From: Phenylobacterium immobile (ATCC 35973)
GTDB lineage: Bacteria; Pseudomonadota; Alphaproteobacteria; Caulobacterales; Caulobacteraceae
DNA length: 64,000 bases
Direction: 5' to 3'
NCBI RefSeq assembly: GCF_001375595.1
Contig: NZ_CVJQ01000001.1
Location: forward strand, 124,001 to 188,000
The notes under the pieces were generated by a model. It saw only the letters and a list, made by a program, of their open reading frames with translations, did no database searches and was not told the origin of the DNA. Position numbers and translations under genes: made by a program. Below, one piece after another: positions 55,811 through 64,000 of this stretch. Every line of letters starts with the position of its first letter. The stretch's first letter is position 1.

Positions 55811-56569
55811 ATGCTGCTGCACAAGTCGACCTGGCAGGAGATCGAAGGCTATCTCGGCCGATCCAGGACCATCGTCGTGCCGATCGGCTCCAACGAGCAG
55901 CATGGCCCGACGGGCCTCCTGGGCACCGACTGGATGTGCCCGGAGATCATCGCCAATGAGGCGCAGAAGAGCGCCGACATCCTGATCGCGCCCACCTTCA
56001 ACATCGGCATGGCCCAGCACCACCTGGGGTTCGGCGGCACCATTTCACTCCGGCCCTCGACCTTCATGCTGGCGATTGGCGACTGGTGCCGCAGCCTGGG
56101 CGCGCACGGTTTCACCAAGCTCTATTTCCTGAACGGCCACGGCGGAAACCACTCGACCATTGAGGCGGCGTTTTCTGAACTCTATGCCGAGGCGAGCTTC
56201 GCCGGACGGCCACGCGGCTTTTCCTGCAAAGTGCGCAACTGGTGGGAACTGCGCGGCGTCATGAGCTTGGTTAGCCGCCAGTTTCCCAGCGGCCACGGCA
56301 GCCATGCGACCCCGTCCGAGATCGCCATCACCCAGTGGGCCTATCCGGACGCGATCAAAAGCGCCAACTATGCGCCGCGCATCGCTACGAGCGGCCCAAT
56401 CCGCGAGGCCACTGACTTCCGCGCCCGCTACGCTGACGGCCGCATGGGCTCTGACCCAGGCCTCGCCACACCGGAAAAGGGCGGCGAACTGGTGGCCGCC
56501 GCCGTCCAGGCCCTGATCGCCGAGGTTCAGGCCTTCGACGCCGAACCCGCGTCGCCCTACCCAGGCTAG
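55811..56569 (+). CDS. Creatininase-family amidohydrolase
   Basis: 252-residue metal-dependent hydrolase of the creatininase/MftE type. Metal ligands are visible in VVPIGSNEQHGPTGLLGTDWMCPE (Glu, His, Asp) and in FLNGHGGNHSTIEAAF (His). A further glutamate-bearing block follows near GHGSHATPSEIA. Members cleave cyclic or peptide amide bonds in several pathways, so the substrate cannot be stated. A GAGGA site sits just before the ATG. Its stop shares CTAG with the convergent Rieske gene. Confidence 0.85.
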   Translation: MLLHKSTWQEIEGYLGRSRTIVVPIGSNEQHGPTGLLGTDWMCPEIIANEAQKSADILIAPTFNIGMAQHHLGFGGTISLRPSTFMLAIGDWCRSLGAHGFTKLYFLNGHGGNHSTIEAAFSELYAEASFAGRPRGFSCKVRNWWELRGVMSLVSRQFPSGHGSHATPSEIAITQWAYPDAIKSANYAPRIATSGPIREATDFRARYADGRMGSDPGLATPEKGGELVAAAVQALIAEVQAFDAEPASPYPG

Positions 56570-56925
56570 ACCGTGTAGATCGCGCCTTCGCGCACCTCGA
56601 CCGGCCATTCGTAGAGCTGGTCCGACATCGAGGGGCCGGCGACACACTTGCCGTCGCTGACGCGGAACAGGGCCGCGTGACCGGCGCAATAGACGTAGCG
56701 GCGGTCGGGCGACAGGAAATCGCCCTGTACGCCCAGCTGCCAGTTGGCGTGCGGGCAGGTGTTGAGATATCCCCGCACCGTCTCGCCCTGGCGCACGACG
56801 AGGCCGGCGAACACCGCCAGGCCTTCTTCGAACCAGAAGCCCTTGGAGCCGGGATCCTCCAGCTCCTGCACGTCGCACAGCCTCACGCCGGCCTTCGGCT
56901 TGGCAGGGTTTGCAGGGCGCCACAT
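56566..56925 (-). CDS. Rieske [2Fe-2S] ferredoxin-like protein
   Basis: 119-residue soluble Rieske protein. The cluster ligands are C-x-H in LNTCPHANWQLG and C-x-x-H in YVYCAGHAALF, with the usual ~17-residue spacing. VRLCDVQELEDPGSKGFW opens it. No membrane anchor or oxygenase domain is attached, so it is a small electron carrier or a regulatory ferredoxin. It follows gpsA by four bases in the tsaD-gpsA-Rieske run. Partner unknown. Confidence 0.85.
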   Translation of the reverse strand: MWRPANPAKPKAGVRLCDVQELEDPGSKGFWFEEGLAVFAGLVVRQGETVRGYLNTCPHANWQLGVQGDFLSPDRRYVYCAGHAALFRVSDGKCVAGPSMSDQLYEWPVEVREGAIYTV

Positions 56926-56929
56926 GTCT

Positions 56930-57919
56930 CTACACTTCCTCCCGAAGCGGTCTTGCCAGGAGCGCCTGGATCGCCGCATTGACCTCGACCTCGCCGGCCA
57001 GGATCTTCGCCACCGCCTCGCAGATCGGAGCCTCCACGTCCAGCTTTCTTGCCAAGGCAACAACCGCGGGCGCCGAGGTTACCCCTTCGGCCACCGTACG
57101 CTTGCCGGTCAGGGCCGCCTGAAGAGTCTGGCCCGACCCGAGCGCAAGACCGACGCTCATATTGCGCGATTGGGGACTGGAGCAGGTCAGCACCAGATCG
57201 CCCAGCCCACAGAGGCCGGCGACAGTCTCAGCGCGACCGCCCATCGCCACGGCGAGCCGGGTCAGCTCAGCAAACCCCCGGGTGATCAGGGCGGCGTGGG
57301 CGCTGCGGCCCAGACCGCGGCCCTCGACCACGCCGCAAGCGATGGCGAGCACGTTCTTGACCGCCCCGCCGGCCTCGGCGCCGACGACGTCGTTCGACAG
57401 ATACGGACGGAACACCGGCGTCGCGAGCGCCTCGGCCAGGGCCCGCCCCAGCGCCTCGTCAGGACAGGCCAGAGTGACCGCCGTCGGCAGGCCGCGGACG
57501 ACATCGGCGGCGAAGCTCGGCCCCGACAGCACGGCTTGCGCTGCTTGCGGCGCAGTCTCGGCCAGAACCTCAGTCATCATCTTCAGCGAACCCTGCTCAA
57601 TCCCCTTCGCGCAGAGGACGACCGGCTGACCTGCGCGAATGTGCGGGGCGAGCAGGGTTAGGGTTGCGCGCAGGTGCTGGGCTGGGGCGACCGCCAGCAG
57701 GATGTCGCAGCCCGCCGCCTCGGCGAGGTCGGCGGTGGCGTGGATCGCGGGATCGAGGGCCGCGCCGGCCAAGTATGGCGCGTTCTCATGCGAGGCGTTG
57801 ATGGCGTCGGCCAACCCTGGATCGCGCGCCTGCAGCACGGTCCGCAGTCCCGCCCGGGCGCAGACCTGGGCCAAGGCCGTGCCCCAGGCGCCCGCGCCGA
57901 TGACCCCAGCCGACATCAT
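56930..57919 (-). CDS. gpsA: Glycerol-3-phosphate dehydrogenase (NAD(P)+)
   Basis: 329 residues. Makes sn-glycerol-3-phosphate for phospholipids. The Rossmann loop is [17 protein letters not shown], the [14 protein letters not shown] region follows, and the substrate lysine is in [17 protein letters not shown]. Other blocks are [21 protein letters not shown] and [18 protein letters not shown]. The length matches the family. ATG at 57919 overlaps the tsaD stop (ATGATG); a second ATG three bases on is equivalent. Confidence 0.96.
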   Translation of the reverse strand: MMSAGVIGAGAWGTALAQVCARAGLRTVLQARDPGLADAINASHENAPYLAGAALDPAIHATADLAEAAGCDILLAVAPAQHLRATLTLLAPHIRAGQPVVLCAKGIEQGSLKMMTEVLAETAPQAAQAVLSGPSFAADVVRGLPTAVTLACPDEALGRALAEALATPVFRPYLSNDVVGAEAGGAVKNVLAIACGVVEGRGLGRSAHAALITRGFAELTRLAVAMGGRAETVAGLCGLGDLVLTCSSPQSRNMSVGLALGSGQTLQAALTGKRTVAEGVTSAPAVVALARKLDVEAPICEAVAKILAGEVEVNAAIQALLARPLREEV

Positions 57920-59022
57920 GCCTTGGCTCCCTTGCGGCCGGCTTTGTGGGTCGGCGCCGCCATCGCCGCGGCCGCGTCCAACGGCCAGCGCGGCCGGGCC
58001 ACCGCGTCGAGCGGGTCGCTGAGCCCCAAGGCCAGCCGCTCGGCGCCCGCCAAGGCAATCATCGCGGCGTTATCTGTGCAGTAGGCGAGCGGGGGGGCAT
58101 GGAAGGAGAAACCCTTGTCCGCGGCGGCCGCGGTCAGGCGCACGCGCACCGCCTGGTTGGCCGCAACGCCGCCCGCCACGACGAACCGACGTTGGTCGGC
58201 GCCGTGCGCCGCCGCATAGTTCTGCATGGCGCGGATGCTGCGTTCGGCCAGCTGGTCAGCGATCGCTGTCTGCACCGCGGCCGCGAGATCCCGGCGATCA
58301 GCTTCCTCGGTCAGGCCTTCGGCGAGACGGGCGGCGGCGGTCTTCAGGCCGGAAAAGGAGAAGTCGCAATCCTTGCGGCCCAACAACATCCTGGGCAGGG
58401 GGAAGCGGCTTGCGTCACCGCCCTCGGCCAGCCGTTCCAGCGCCGGGCCGCCCGGATAGGTCAGGCCCAAGCTCTTGGCGATCTTGTCGAAGGCCTCGCC
58501 GGCCGCATCGTCGATCGTCGTCCCCAGGCGTCGGCAGGCGCCGACGCCTGCGACCTCGAGGAGTTGGCAGTGCCCTCCTGAGACCAGTAGGAGCAGAAAC
58601 GGATATGGAACGATCTCCGCGCCCAGGCGCGCGGAGACCGCATGGCCTTCCAGGTGGTTGACCGCCACCAGCGGAATCCCCCGCGCCAGGGCGACCGCCT
58701 TGCCAAAGGACAGGCCGACCATGACGCCGCCCACAAGACCGGGGCCCGCCGTCGCTGCGACGCCGGTAAGATCACGATAGGCCAGGCCGGCCTCGGCCAG
58801 AGCGCGCTCAGCAACGCCATCGATGCTTTCGACATGCGCGCGAGCGGCGATCTCGGGCACCACGCCGCCATAGGGCGCGTGGTCAGCGATCTGACTGGCC
58901 ACCACCGACGACAGCACACGCACCGCACCGCCCGGGTCCAGACGCACCACCGCAGCGGCGGTCTCATCGCAGCTGGTTTCAAGGCCCAGAACCACCTGAG
59001 GCAGGATCTGTACGGTCCCCAT
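57916..59022 (-). CDS. tsaD: tRNA N6-adenosine threonylcarbamoyltransferase
   Basis: 368 residues from the ATG at 59022 (an ATG at 59061 would add 13). The universal t6A enzyme: with TsaB, TsaE and TsaC it adds threonylcarbamoyl to A37 of ANN-decoding tRNAs. Blocks: [43 protein letters not shown] with the metal histidines, [36 protein letters not shown]. Divergent from hemC, with 69 bases between. tsaB is not seen. Confidence 0.95.
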   Translation of the reverse strand: MGTVQILPQVVLGLETSCDETAAAVVRLDPGGAVRVLSSVVASQIADHAPYGGVVPEIAARAHVESIDGVAERALAEAGLAYRDLTGVAATAGPGLVGGVMVGLSFGKAVALARGIPLVAVNHLEGHAVSARLGAEIVPYPFLLLLVSGGHCQLLEVAGVGACRRLGTTIDDAAGEAFDKIAKSLGLTYPGGPALERLAEGGDASRFPLPRMLLGRKDCDFSFSGLKTAAARLAEGLTEEADRRDLAAAVQTAIADQLAERSIRAMQNYAAAHGADQRRFVVAGGVAANQAVRVRLTAAAADKGFSFHAPPLAYCTDNAAMIALAGAERLALGLSDPLDAVARPRWPLDAAAAMAAPTHKAGRKGAKA

Positions 59023-59091
59023 CAGGTTGCTGCGGCGGGCCGGCTGGGATAGGGGGCGCATGTCATCGTTCTCCGAGGTAGACCGCTCACC

Positions 59092-60054
59092 GTGCCCACG
59101 CAACAACCCGTCCGGATCGGCGCCCGCGGCTCCAAGCTTTCGCGGGTCCAGGCCGGGATCATGCAACGCCAGATCGCCGCCGCTCTGGGCGTCGATCCGA
59201 CCGACGCCGCTGAGGTCGAGCGCGTCGCCCCGATGGTCATCATCACCACCACCGGCGACGTGGTGCAGGATCGCCGGCTTATGGAGATCGGCGGCAAAGG
59301 CATGTTCACCAAGGAGATCGAAGAGGCCCTCGCCGACGGCCGCATCGATTGCGCCATCCATTCCCTGAAGGACATGCCGGCGATCTCGCCCGAAGGCCTG
59401 CCGATCTCGGCCATCTCGCAGCGCGAAGACCCGCGCGACGCCTTCATCAGTGAACATGCCGACCGGGTGGAGGACCTGCCTGAGGGCGCCATCGTCGGGA
59501 CCGCCAGCCTGCGGCGCCAGGCGCAAATGCTCAACCGCCGGCCCGACCTGCAGATTCTGATGTTGCGCGGCAACGTTGACACCCGCCTGGCCAAGCTGGC
59601 GGCCGGCGAGGCGGACGCGATCCTGCTGGCCGCCTCCGGCCTGAACCGGCTGGGTATGGGTGATGTCGCCAGGAGCCTGATCGACCCGCGCGAAAATCCG
59701 CCGGCGCCGGGCCAAGGCGCCCTCGCCATCCAGACTCGCGAGGCCGATCGCGCCCAGCCCTGGCTCATGGCGCTCCACCACGCGCCGACCGCCGTCGCCG
59801 TCGCCGCCGAACGCGGCGCGCTTGAAGCCCTGGAAGGCTCCTGCAAAACCGCCATCGGCGCCTACGCCTGGCTGGAGGCCGGCCGCCTCCACATGATCGC
59901 CGAGGCCCTGTCGCCGGACGGCCGCCTGAGGTTTCGCCGCAGCGGCGAATCCGATCTCGCTGAGACGACCGATCCGGCCGTCGCGGCCCGCGATCTCGGC
60001 TTGTCCCTTGGCCGGGCGATTCACGAAGAGGCCGGCGACGCCATCTCGCTCTGA
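59092..60054 (+). CDS. hemC: Porphobilinogen deaminase (hydroxymethylbilane synthase)
   Basis: 320-residue enzyme joining four porphobilinogens. The GTG start opens [17 protein letters not shown]. Cofactor and substrate blocks follow: [58 protein letters not shown], and the dipyrromethane-binding cysteine in [13 protein letters not shown]. The downstream order hemD, mitofilin-like gene, hemY is a conserved alphaproteobacterial heme arrangement. A weak GAGG lies 13 bases before the start. Confidence 0.96.
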   Translation: MPTQQPVRIGARGSKLSRVQAGIMQRQIAAALGVDPTDAAEVERVAPMVIITTTGDVVQDRRLMEIGGKGMFTKEIEEALADGRIDCAIHSLKDMPAISPEGLPISAISQREDPRDAFISEHADRVEDLPEGAIVGTASLRRQAQMLNRRPDLQILMLRGNVDTRLAKLAAGEADAILLAASGLNRLGMGDVARSLIDPRENPPAPGQGALAIQTREADRAQPWLMALHHAPTAVAVAAERGALEALEGSCKTAIGAYAWLEAGRLHMIAEALSPDGRLRFRRSGESDLAETTDPAVAARDLGLSLGRAIHEEAGDAISL

Positions 60055-60114
60055 CAGGGTTTCAACGCCGTTTTCGGGCGCCAATAGTTAAGGTCCGTCT
60101 GCTAGGATTTTCCC

Positions 60115-60825
60115 ATGGCCGGCCAAGGCAAGACCGTCTGGATCACCCGCGCGCAGCCTGGCGCTGATGCGACGGCGGCGCGTGTCCGCGCCCACGGCCA
60201 CCAAGCTTGGGTCACGCCGCTGCTCGAAGTGCGGCTGCTGCCCGACATCGCCTACGACCTGTCAGGCGTCGGCGCCCTGGCCTTTACCAGCGCCAATGGT
60301 GTACGCGCCTTCGCCCAGGCCCGCACGGAGCGCGATCTTAAGGTCTTCGCCGTAGGCCGCGCGACGGCCGACGCCGCCCGCGCCGCGCGCTTCCGCACCG
60401 TCCTGTCGACCGACGGCAACGTCGATTCCCTGGCCGACGGCATCAGCGCACGCCGGCGCGAGATCAAGGGCTATGTCCTGCATCCTGGCGCTGAAGAGCT
60501 GGCGGGCGACCTGGTGGGCCTGCTGGAGGGCTATGGCATCGAGGCGCGACGACTGATCGTCTACGAGACAGCGCCTCTGCCCGTACCCGCCGAGGATATC
60601 GCGCGACTGGTCACCGCCGACGTCGTCCTGGTCCATTCGGCCAAGGCCGCGCGCGCCCTCGCCTCGGTGCTGCGGGCCGGCTCGCAGCCTAGCCCGGCGC
60701 CGGTTCCAAAGGCGATCGGGATCTCCCGGGAGGCGCTGAAGCCCCTGCTGCGAACCCGCCTCGCCGGCCGCGCCGCGCCGACCTTCCCTCTCGAAGCCGG
60801 CATGTTTGATCTGATAGATCGTTAG
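60115..60825 (+). CDS. hemD: Uroporphyrinogen-III synthase
   Basis: 236 residues. Cyclises hydroxymethylbilane with inversion of ring D. The family is poorly conserved; recognisable are VWITRAQPGADATAARVRA at the N terminus, ALAFTSANGVRAFAQA, FAVGRATADAARAA and VLVHSAKAARALASVLR. The gene order and length match. Sixty bases separate it from hemC, and two separate it from the next gene, so the operon likely continues. Confidence 0.9.
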   Translation: MAGQGKTVWITRAQPGADATAARVRAHGHQAWVTPLLEVRLLPDIAYDLSGVGALAFTSANGVRAFAQARTERDLKVFAVGRATADAARAARFRTVLSTDGNVDSLADGISARRREIKGYVLHPGAEELAGDLVGLLEGYGIEARRLIVYETAPLPVPAEDIARLVTADVVLVHSAKAARALASVLRAGSQPSPAPVPKAIGISREALKPLLRTRLAGRAAPTFPLEAGMFDLIDR

Positions 60826-60827
60826 CC

Positions 60828-61688
60828 ATGAGCGAGCCGGCCGATATCACCGCGCCGCTGGACCCCGCCGCCTATCGGCCGCGCCGCGCCGCGCCGCGCC
60901 CATGGTTTCTCGCCGTCTTCGGCTTGATCTGTCTCGGCGCCGGCGCAGCCCTCGGCGTCGCCGGCCTTAGGGCCTTGGAAACCTCGCCTGCGCCGGTCGC
61001 GAGCCAGCCGCCAACACCGCTGGCAGGCGCGAGAACACCGTCGCCTGCGGCGGCCGACCTCCCATCCGCCCTGGACTTGCCGGCGACCTCGCCGAGTTTC
61101 GCCCTGGGCGATCTCGACGCCCGACTCGCACGGCTGGAAGGCCGCGAGCGCGCTGGGGCCGCGGCGGCCGGTCAAGCGCTGGCCGCAGCCGCCTTGATCG
61201 AGACTGCGCAGAGCTCCCGGCCCTTCGACGGCGAGGTGGCGGCTGTGCGCGCGGTCGCCCCGCCATCGCCCGAATTGGCTCTGCTGGCCCGCCTCGCGGT
61301 CGATGGCGCGCCCAGCCGTACGGCGCTCGCCGCAAGCTTTTCGGCCTACGCCGGCGCCGCGGCCGCCGCGATCCATGCCCCGAAGGATGGGGACGGCCTC
61401 GCCGCACGCCTTGTCCACGCCCTATCCAAGATCGTCACCATCCGCCCCGTCGGGGCGACACGAGGCGACAGCCCTGACGCCCTGTTGGCCCGCGCCGAAT
61501 TACGGATCGCCGAAGGAGACCTCGAGCGCGCCCTGCCCCTGCTGGATCGCCTGCCGGCTGGCGCTGGAGAGGTGCTGGCGCCCTGGAGAGCAGGCGCCGA
61601 CCGCCGGCTTGCGATCGATCGGTCACTGGCGGCCCTGCGCCGTCGCGCCCTGGAGAGCGTCGCTGCGGCTTCGCGCGGCGGCGCATGA
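60828..61688 (+). CDS. Mitofilin/Mic60-like membrane protein (short)
   Basis: 286 residues. One membrane helix (FLAVFGLICLGAGAALGVAGLRAL, about 23-46) is followed by a proline/alanine-rich stretch and a helical C-terminal half (from [28 protein letters not shown] to the C terminus). The position between hemD and hemY is where the alphaproteobacterial Mic60 homologue lies. However, the long coiled coil is cut down to about 30 residues and the C-terminal mitofilin domain is only suggested (ALPLLDRLPAGAGEVLAPWRAGADRRLAIDRSLAALRRRA). The stop overlaps the hemY start. Confidence 0.65.
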   Translation: MSEPADITAPLDPAAYRPRRAAPRPWFLAVFGLICLGAGAALGVAGLRALETSPAPVASQPPTPLAGARTPSPAAADLPSALDLPATSPSFALGDLDARLARLEGRERAGAAAAGQALAAAALIETAQSSRPFDGEVAAVRAVAPPSPELALLARLAVDGAPSRTALAASFSAYAGAAAAAIHAPKDGDGLAARLVHALSKIVTIRPVGATRGDSPDALLARAELRIAEGDLERALPLLDRLPAGAGEVLAPWRAGADRRLAIDRSLAALRRRALESVAAASRGGA

Positions 61689-63211
61689 TCCGCATCAGTA
61701 TTGTTGTCTTTCTGGTGACCGCCCTCGCGGTCGCTGTCCTGGCGATCGCGGGAGAACCGGGCCGGGCGAGTCTGACCTGGCTGGGCTGGCGGGCCGACAC
61801 CACGGCAGCCGCAGCGATGGTGATCATCCTGTTGCTGTCGCTCAGCGCCTTGATCGGCTGGCGCACGCTGATCTGGATTCTGGAGGCGCCGAAACGGGCC
61901 GAAGAAGCGCGCGAGACCAGCCGTCGCCGCCAGGCCAGCGACGTATTGACCCGCGGGTTCCTGGCCGCCGCCGCTGGCGATGGATCAGAGGCGCGCCGAC
62001 TGGCGCAGAAGGCGCAGGAGTTGGCCAAGGACACGCCGGGTCTCGTTCGCCTGCTGGCCGCCCAGGCGGCGGAAGCCGCCCAGGACGCAAGCGCTGCGGA
62101 GGCCGCCTACGCCGCCATGCTGGCCGATCCGGCGATGCGGCTGGCGGGGCGGCGGGGCCTCATGCTGCTCGCCGCGCTGGCGGGCCGAAAGGCCGAAGCC
62201 CTGGCTCAAGCCGAGGCCGCTTACGGCGAGGCGCGCACCGCCCGCTGGGCCTGGCGGGCGATGCTGGAGGCGCGGCTGGAGGCGGGTCTGTGGAGCGAGG
62301 CGCTGGACCTCGTGAAGGGCGCGCTGGACCGCAAGATCGTGTCCCCGATCGTCGGCGAACGCACCCGCGCGGCGCTGCTCGCCGCCTCCGCCGCTGAACT
62401 CGAGCGCGCGCCGACCAAGAAGCTGCGCCAACTGGCGATGGACCAGGCCCTGGAGGCGGCGCGTTTGCAGCCAGGCTTCGCTCCCGGCGTCGCGCTCGCC
62501 GCCCGACTGCTCGCACTCGACGGCAAAGGCGGCCGCGCCGCGTCGCTGATCGAACAGGCCTGGAGGGCGAGCCCCCACCCCGCGCTTTGGCTCGCCTATC
62601 GCGATCTGGTCACAGACGAGACGCCGCACTTGCGGGCAATGCGGCTGCGCGGCCTCGCCGACCAGAACCCCGGCCACCGGGAAAGCAACATCCTTGGCGT
62701 AGAGCAGGCGCTGATCGCCGGCGACGCCGCCGCCGCGGTCGCGGCGGTCCGGGCCCTGGCTGAAGAGCCGGTTACGGCCCGCACCGCCGGTCTCTTCGCA
62801 CGCGTCGCCTTCGCCTCCGGAGCGCCTGACGAGGCCCGGGTCTGGATGGTCAGGGGCGTCAGCGCGCCGGGCGAGCCCGACTGGTCGGACCTGGACCCCG
62901 AAGGTCGCGCCTTCGCCTATGGCCCGAAGGATTGGGCGCGCCTCGCCCAGGTCTATGGCGAGCACGGAGAGTTGATCCATCCGCGGCATGAACGCGGCGA
63001 ACGCGCTCTGAGCGAAATCCCGGAACTACCGTTGTCCTATGCTGACAGCGCAGCCCTGCTGAACGCCGATGGCTCGCCACCGCAATTCTTTCCGATCCAC
63101 GATCCGCGCACGGATGACGAGCCGCAGCGCGTTCCGCCGCCGCCGGACGCGCCGAAACGCCGGAGCCCCCGCGCGGCGTCGCGCACTCGCCGGACGAGTC
63201 CGCGATCTTAG
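61685..63211 (+). CDS. hemY: HemY-type tetrapeptide-repeat protein of the heme operon
   Basis: 508 residues. Two membrane helices (about 4-22, 38-58) precede the HemY N-terminal domain and a long run of degenerate TPR-like alpha-helical pairs (for example SLIEQAWRASPHPALWLAYRDL). Despite the gene name this is not a protoporphyrinogen oxidase; it is the heme-operon scaffold protein. The C terminus, after about residue 440, is proline/arginine-rich. It overlaps the mitofilin-like gene by four bases (ATGA). Exact role unknown. Confidence 0.88.
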   Translation: MIRISIVVFLVTALAVAVLAIAGEPGRASLTWLGWRADTTAAAAMVIILLLSLSALIGWRTLIWILEAPKRAEEARETSRRRQASDVLTRGFLAAAAGDGSEARRLAQKAQELAKDTPGLVRLLAAQAAEAAQDASAAEAAYAAMLADPAMRLAGRRGLMLLAALAGRKAEALAQAEAAYGEARTARWAWRAMLEARLEAGLWSEALDLVKGALDRKIVSPIVGERTRAALLAASAAELERAPTKKLRQLAMDQALEAARLQPGFAPGVALAARLLALDGKGGRAASLIEQAWRASPHPALWLAYRDLVTDETPHLRAMRLRGLADQNPGHRESNILGVEQALIAGDAAAAVAAVRALAEEPVTARTAGLFARVAFASGAPDEARVWMVRGVSAPGEPDWSDLDPEGRAFAYGPKDWARLAQVYGEHGELIHPRHERGERALSEIPELPLSYADSAALLNADGSPPQFFPIHDPRTDDEPQRVPPPPDAPKRRSPRAASRTRRTSPRS

Positions 63212-63221
63212 GGGCACGGTC

Positions 63222-63770
63222 CTAAAGACCGGCAACAGGCAGGCCAGCGAGCGTCATGCCCATGGTCACGCCCCCGCCAATCAGCAGTATCCATAACGGG
63301 TTGGCCTTGCACCACAGGATCCAGGCCGCGCCGGCCGCCGTCAGCCCCCAGCCGATCCAATCCGCATTGGCGGTGTGCGCGATGGCGTAGCCGCTGGCCA
63401 ACGTCATGCCAACGGCGACGGGGGCAAGCCCCGCCTTCAAGGCGCGCACAACCGAGGTGTCCTCATAGCGCACCGCAAGCCGACTCAAGGCCATGCAGAC
63501 CAGCGACGAGGGCGCCAGGATCGCCGCCGTGGCGACGGCAAGACCGGCGGCACCCGCCACGCGCCAGCCGATGATGCTGGCGATCAGGATGTTGGGACCC
63601 GGCGCCACGCGGGCCACGGCGTAGAGCTGCAGAAAGTCACTCTCGCTCATCCAGTGGCGGCGCAACACTGCGACGTCGTGCAGAGCGGGCATGATCGCCG
63701 CCGCTCCGCCAAAGGCGGCCAGCGATAAAAGCGCGAGTTCGAGGGCAAGGCCGACGAGAAGAACCTTCAT
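63222..63770 (-). CDS. Chromate transporter half (ChrA family)
   Basis: 182 residues with six hydrophobic helices. The family signature region reads LSLAAFGGAAAIMPALHDVAV, and SESDFLQLYAVARVAPGPNILIASIIGWRVAG is the core PGP-containing block, where PGPN replaces the usual PGPF. This is a short-chain CHR protein; these act as pairs of half-size subunits. The upstream gene of the pair overlaps by four bases (ATGA at 63767-63770). The chromate or anion substrate is not proven. Confidence 0.8.
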   Translation of the reverse strand: MKVLLVGLALELALLSLAAFGGAAAIMPALHDVAVLRRHWMSESDFLQLYAVARVAPGPNILIASIIGWRVAGAAGLAVATAAILAPSSLVCMALSRLAVRYEDTSVVRALKAGLAPVAVGMTLASGYAIAHTANADWIGWGLTAAGAAWILWCKANPLWILLIGGGVTMGMTLAGLPVAGL

Positions 63771-64000
63771 GACGGCCGCCCTGCCTGGCGCATGGTCCAG
63801 GCGGCGTAGGCGACGCTCAGGGCGCCGACGCCGAAAGCCACGACGATAATCGACACGTGGCCGACGACCATGGCGGCGATCGCCAGAAGGCCGAAGATCA
63901 ACCGCCGGGGCCAGCGCCGCAGGCTCCAAGCCATTCGAAGGCCGGTGCCGAAGACCATGCCCGCCCCAACCGAAGCCATGCCATGCAACAAGGCCTTGAC
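63767..64000 (-). CDS. Chromate transporter half (5' end outside window)
   Basis: The C-terminal 77 codons of the partner half-transporter enter from the right edge. Visible are LHGMASVGAGMVFGTGLRMAWSLRRWPRRLI, then two hydrophobic helices (FGLLAIAAMVVGHVSIIVVAFGVGALSVAYAAW) and a short basic end. This matches the second part of a short-chain CHR protein. Translationally coupled to the next gene by ATGA, so the pair is one operon. Confidence 0.7.
   Translation of the reverse strand, partial: VKALLHGMASVGAGMVFGTGLRMAWSLRRWPRRLIFGLLAIAAMVVGHVSIIVVAFGVGALSVAYAAWTMRQAGRPS

Overview
The window is very GC-rich DNA coding on both strands with little intergenic space. It reads as chromosome from a Caulobacterales alphaproteobacterium (Caulobacter/Phenylobacterium-like). 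The grounds are the housekeeping blocks (dnaA-rpsT-enoyl-CoA hydratase-GumN-mutM next to ubiE-ubiB-coaBC-dut; rbfA-truB-rpsO-pnp; tsaD-gpsA; hemC-hemD-mitofilin-like-hemY), the GANTC sites upstream of dnaA, and the many GTG/TTG starts with 4-base start/stop overlaps. I could not run a database search, so family names rest on motifs that can be read directly. No tRNA, rRNA, insertion sequence, prophage or CRISPR array was seen.

Region 1 (1-7.5 kb): the 3' part of a PhoR-like sensor kinase, a SemiSWEET sugar transporter, a sulfotransferase, an M23 peptidase, and a type I secretion operon (ABC protein, HlyD adaptor, one small RTX protein).

Region 2 (7.7-25.3 kb) is a cell-surface glycan locus. 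It holds a DUF6270-like protein, a run of four genes made of glycosyltransferases and tandem ~38-residue repeat modules, a second sulfotransferase, a GtrABC-like set (polyprenyl-phosphate glycosyltransferase, SMR-type small membrane protein, large membrane protein) with a methyltransferase, a Wzm/Wzt-type ABC exporter and two very large glycosyltransferases. Together these suggest assembly, export and modification, possibly sulfation, of a surface polysaccharide. The repeat family shared by three neighbouring genes is the most novel-looking element.

Region 3 (25.4-30.3 kb): cyclopropane-fatty-acid synthase, a lemA-TPM-TPM operon, a methyltransferase and a small lipoprotein. Region 4 (30.3-44.1 kb): translation, RNA-decay and replication genes (rbfA, truB, rpsO, pnp, dnaA, rpsT), enoyl-CoA hydratase, GumN/TraB protein, mutM, ubiE, ubiB, a small lipoprotein, coaBC and dut. 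The rpsO-pnp spacer carries strong hairpins, and the rpsT-dnaA spacer carries a terminator, GANTC sites and a long dnaA leader.

Region 5 (44.1-64 kb): EF-hand protein, dapB, NADP-malic enzyme, YegD-like Hsp70, M16 protease, Rsm22-like methyltransferase, acetyl-CoA synthetase, a second member of the small lipoprotein family, creatininase-family protein, Rieske protein, gpsA, tsaD, the hem cluster, and a two-gene chromate transporter cut by the window end.
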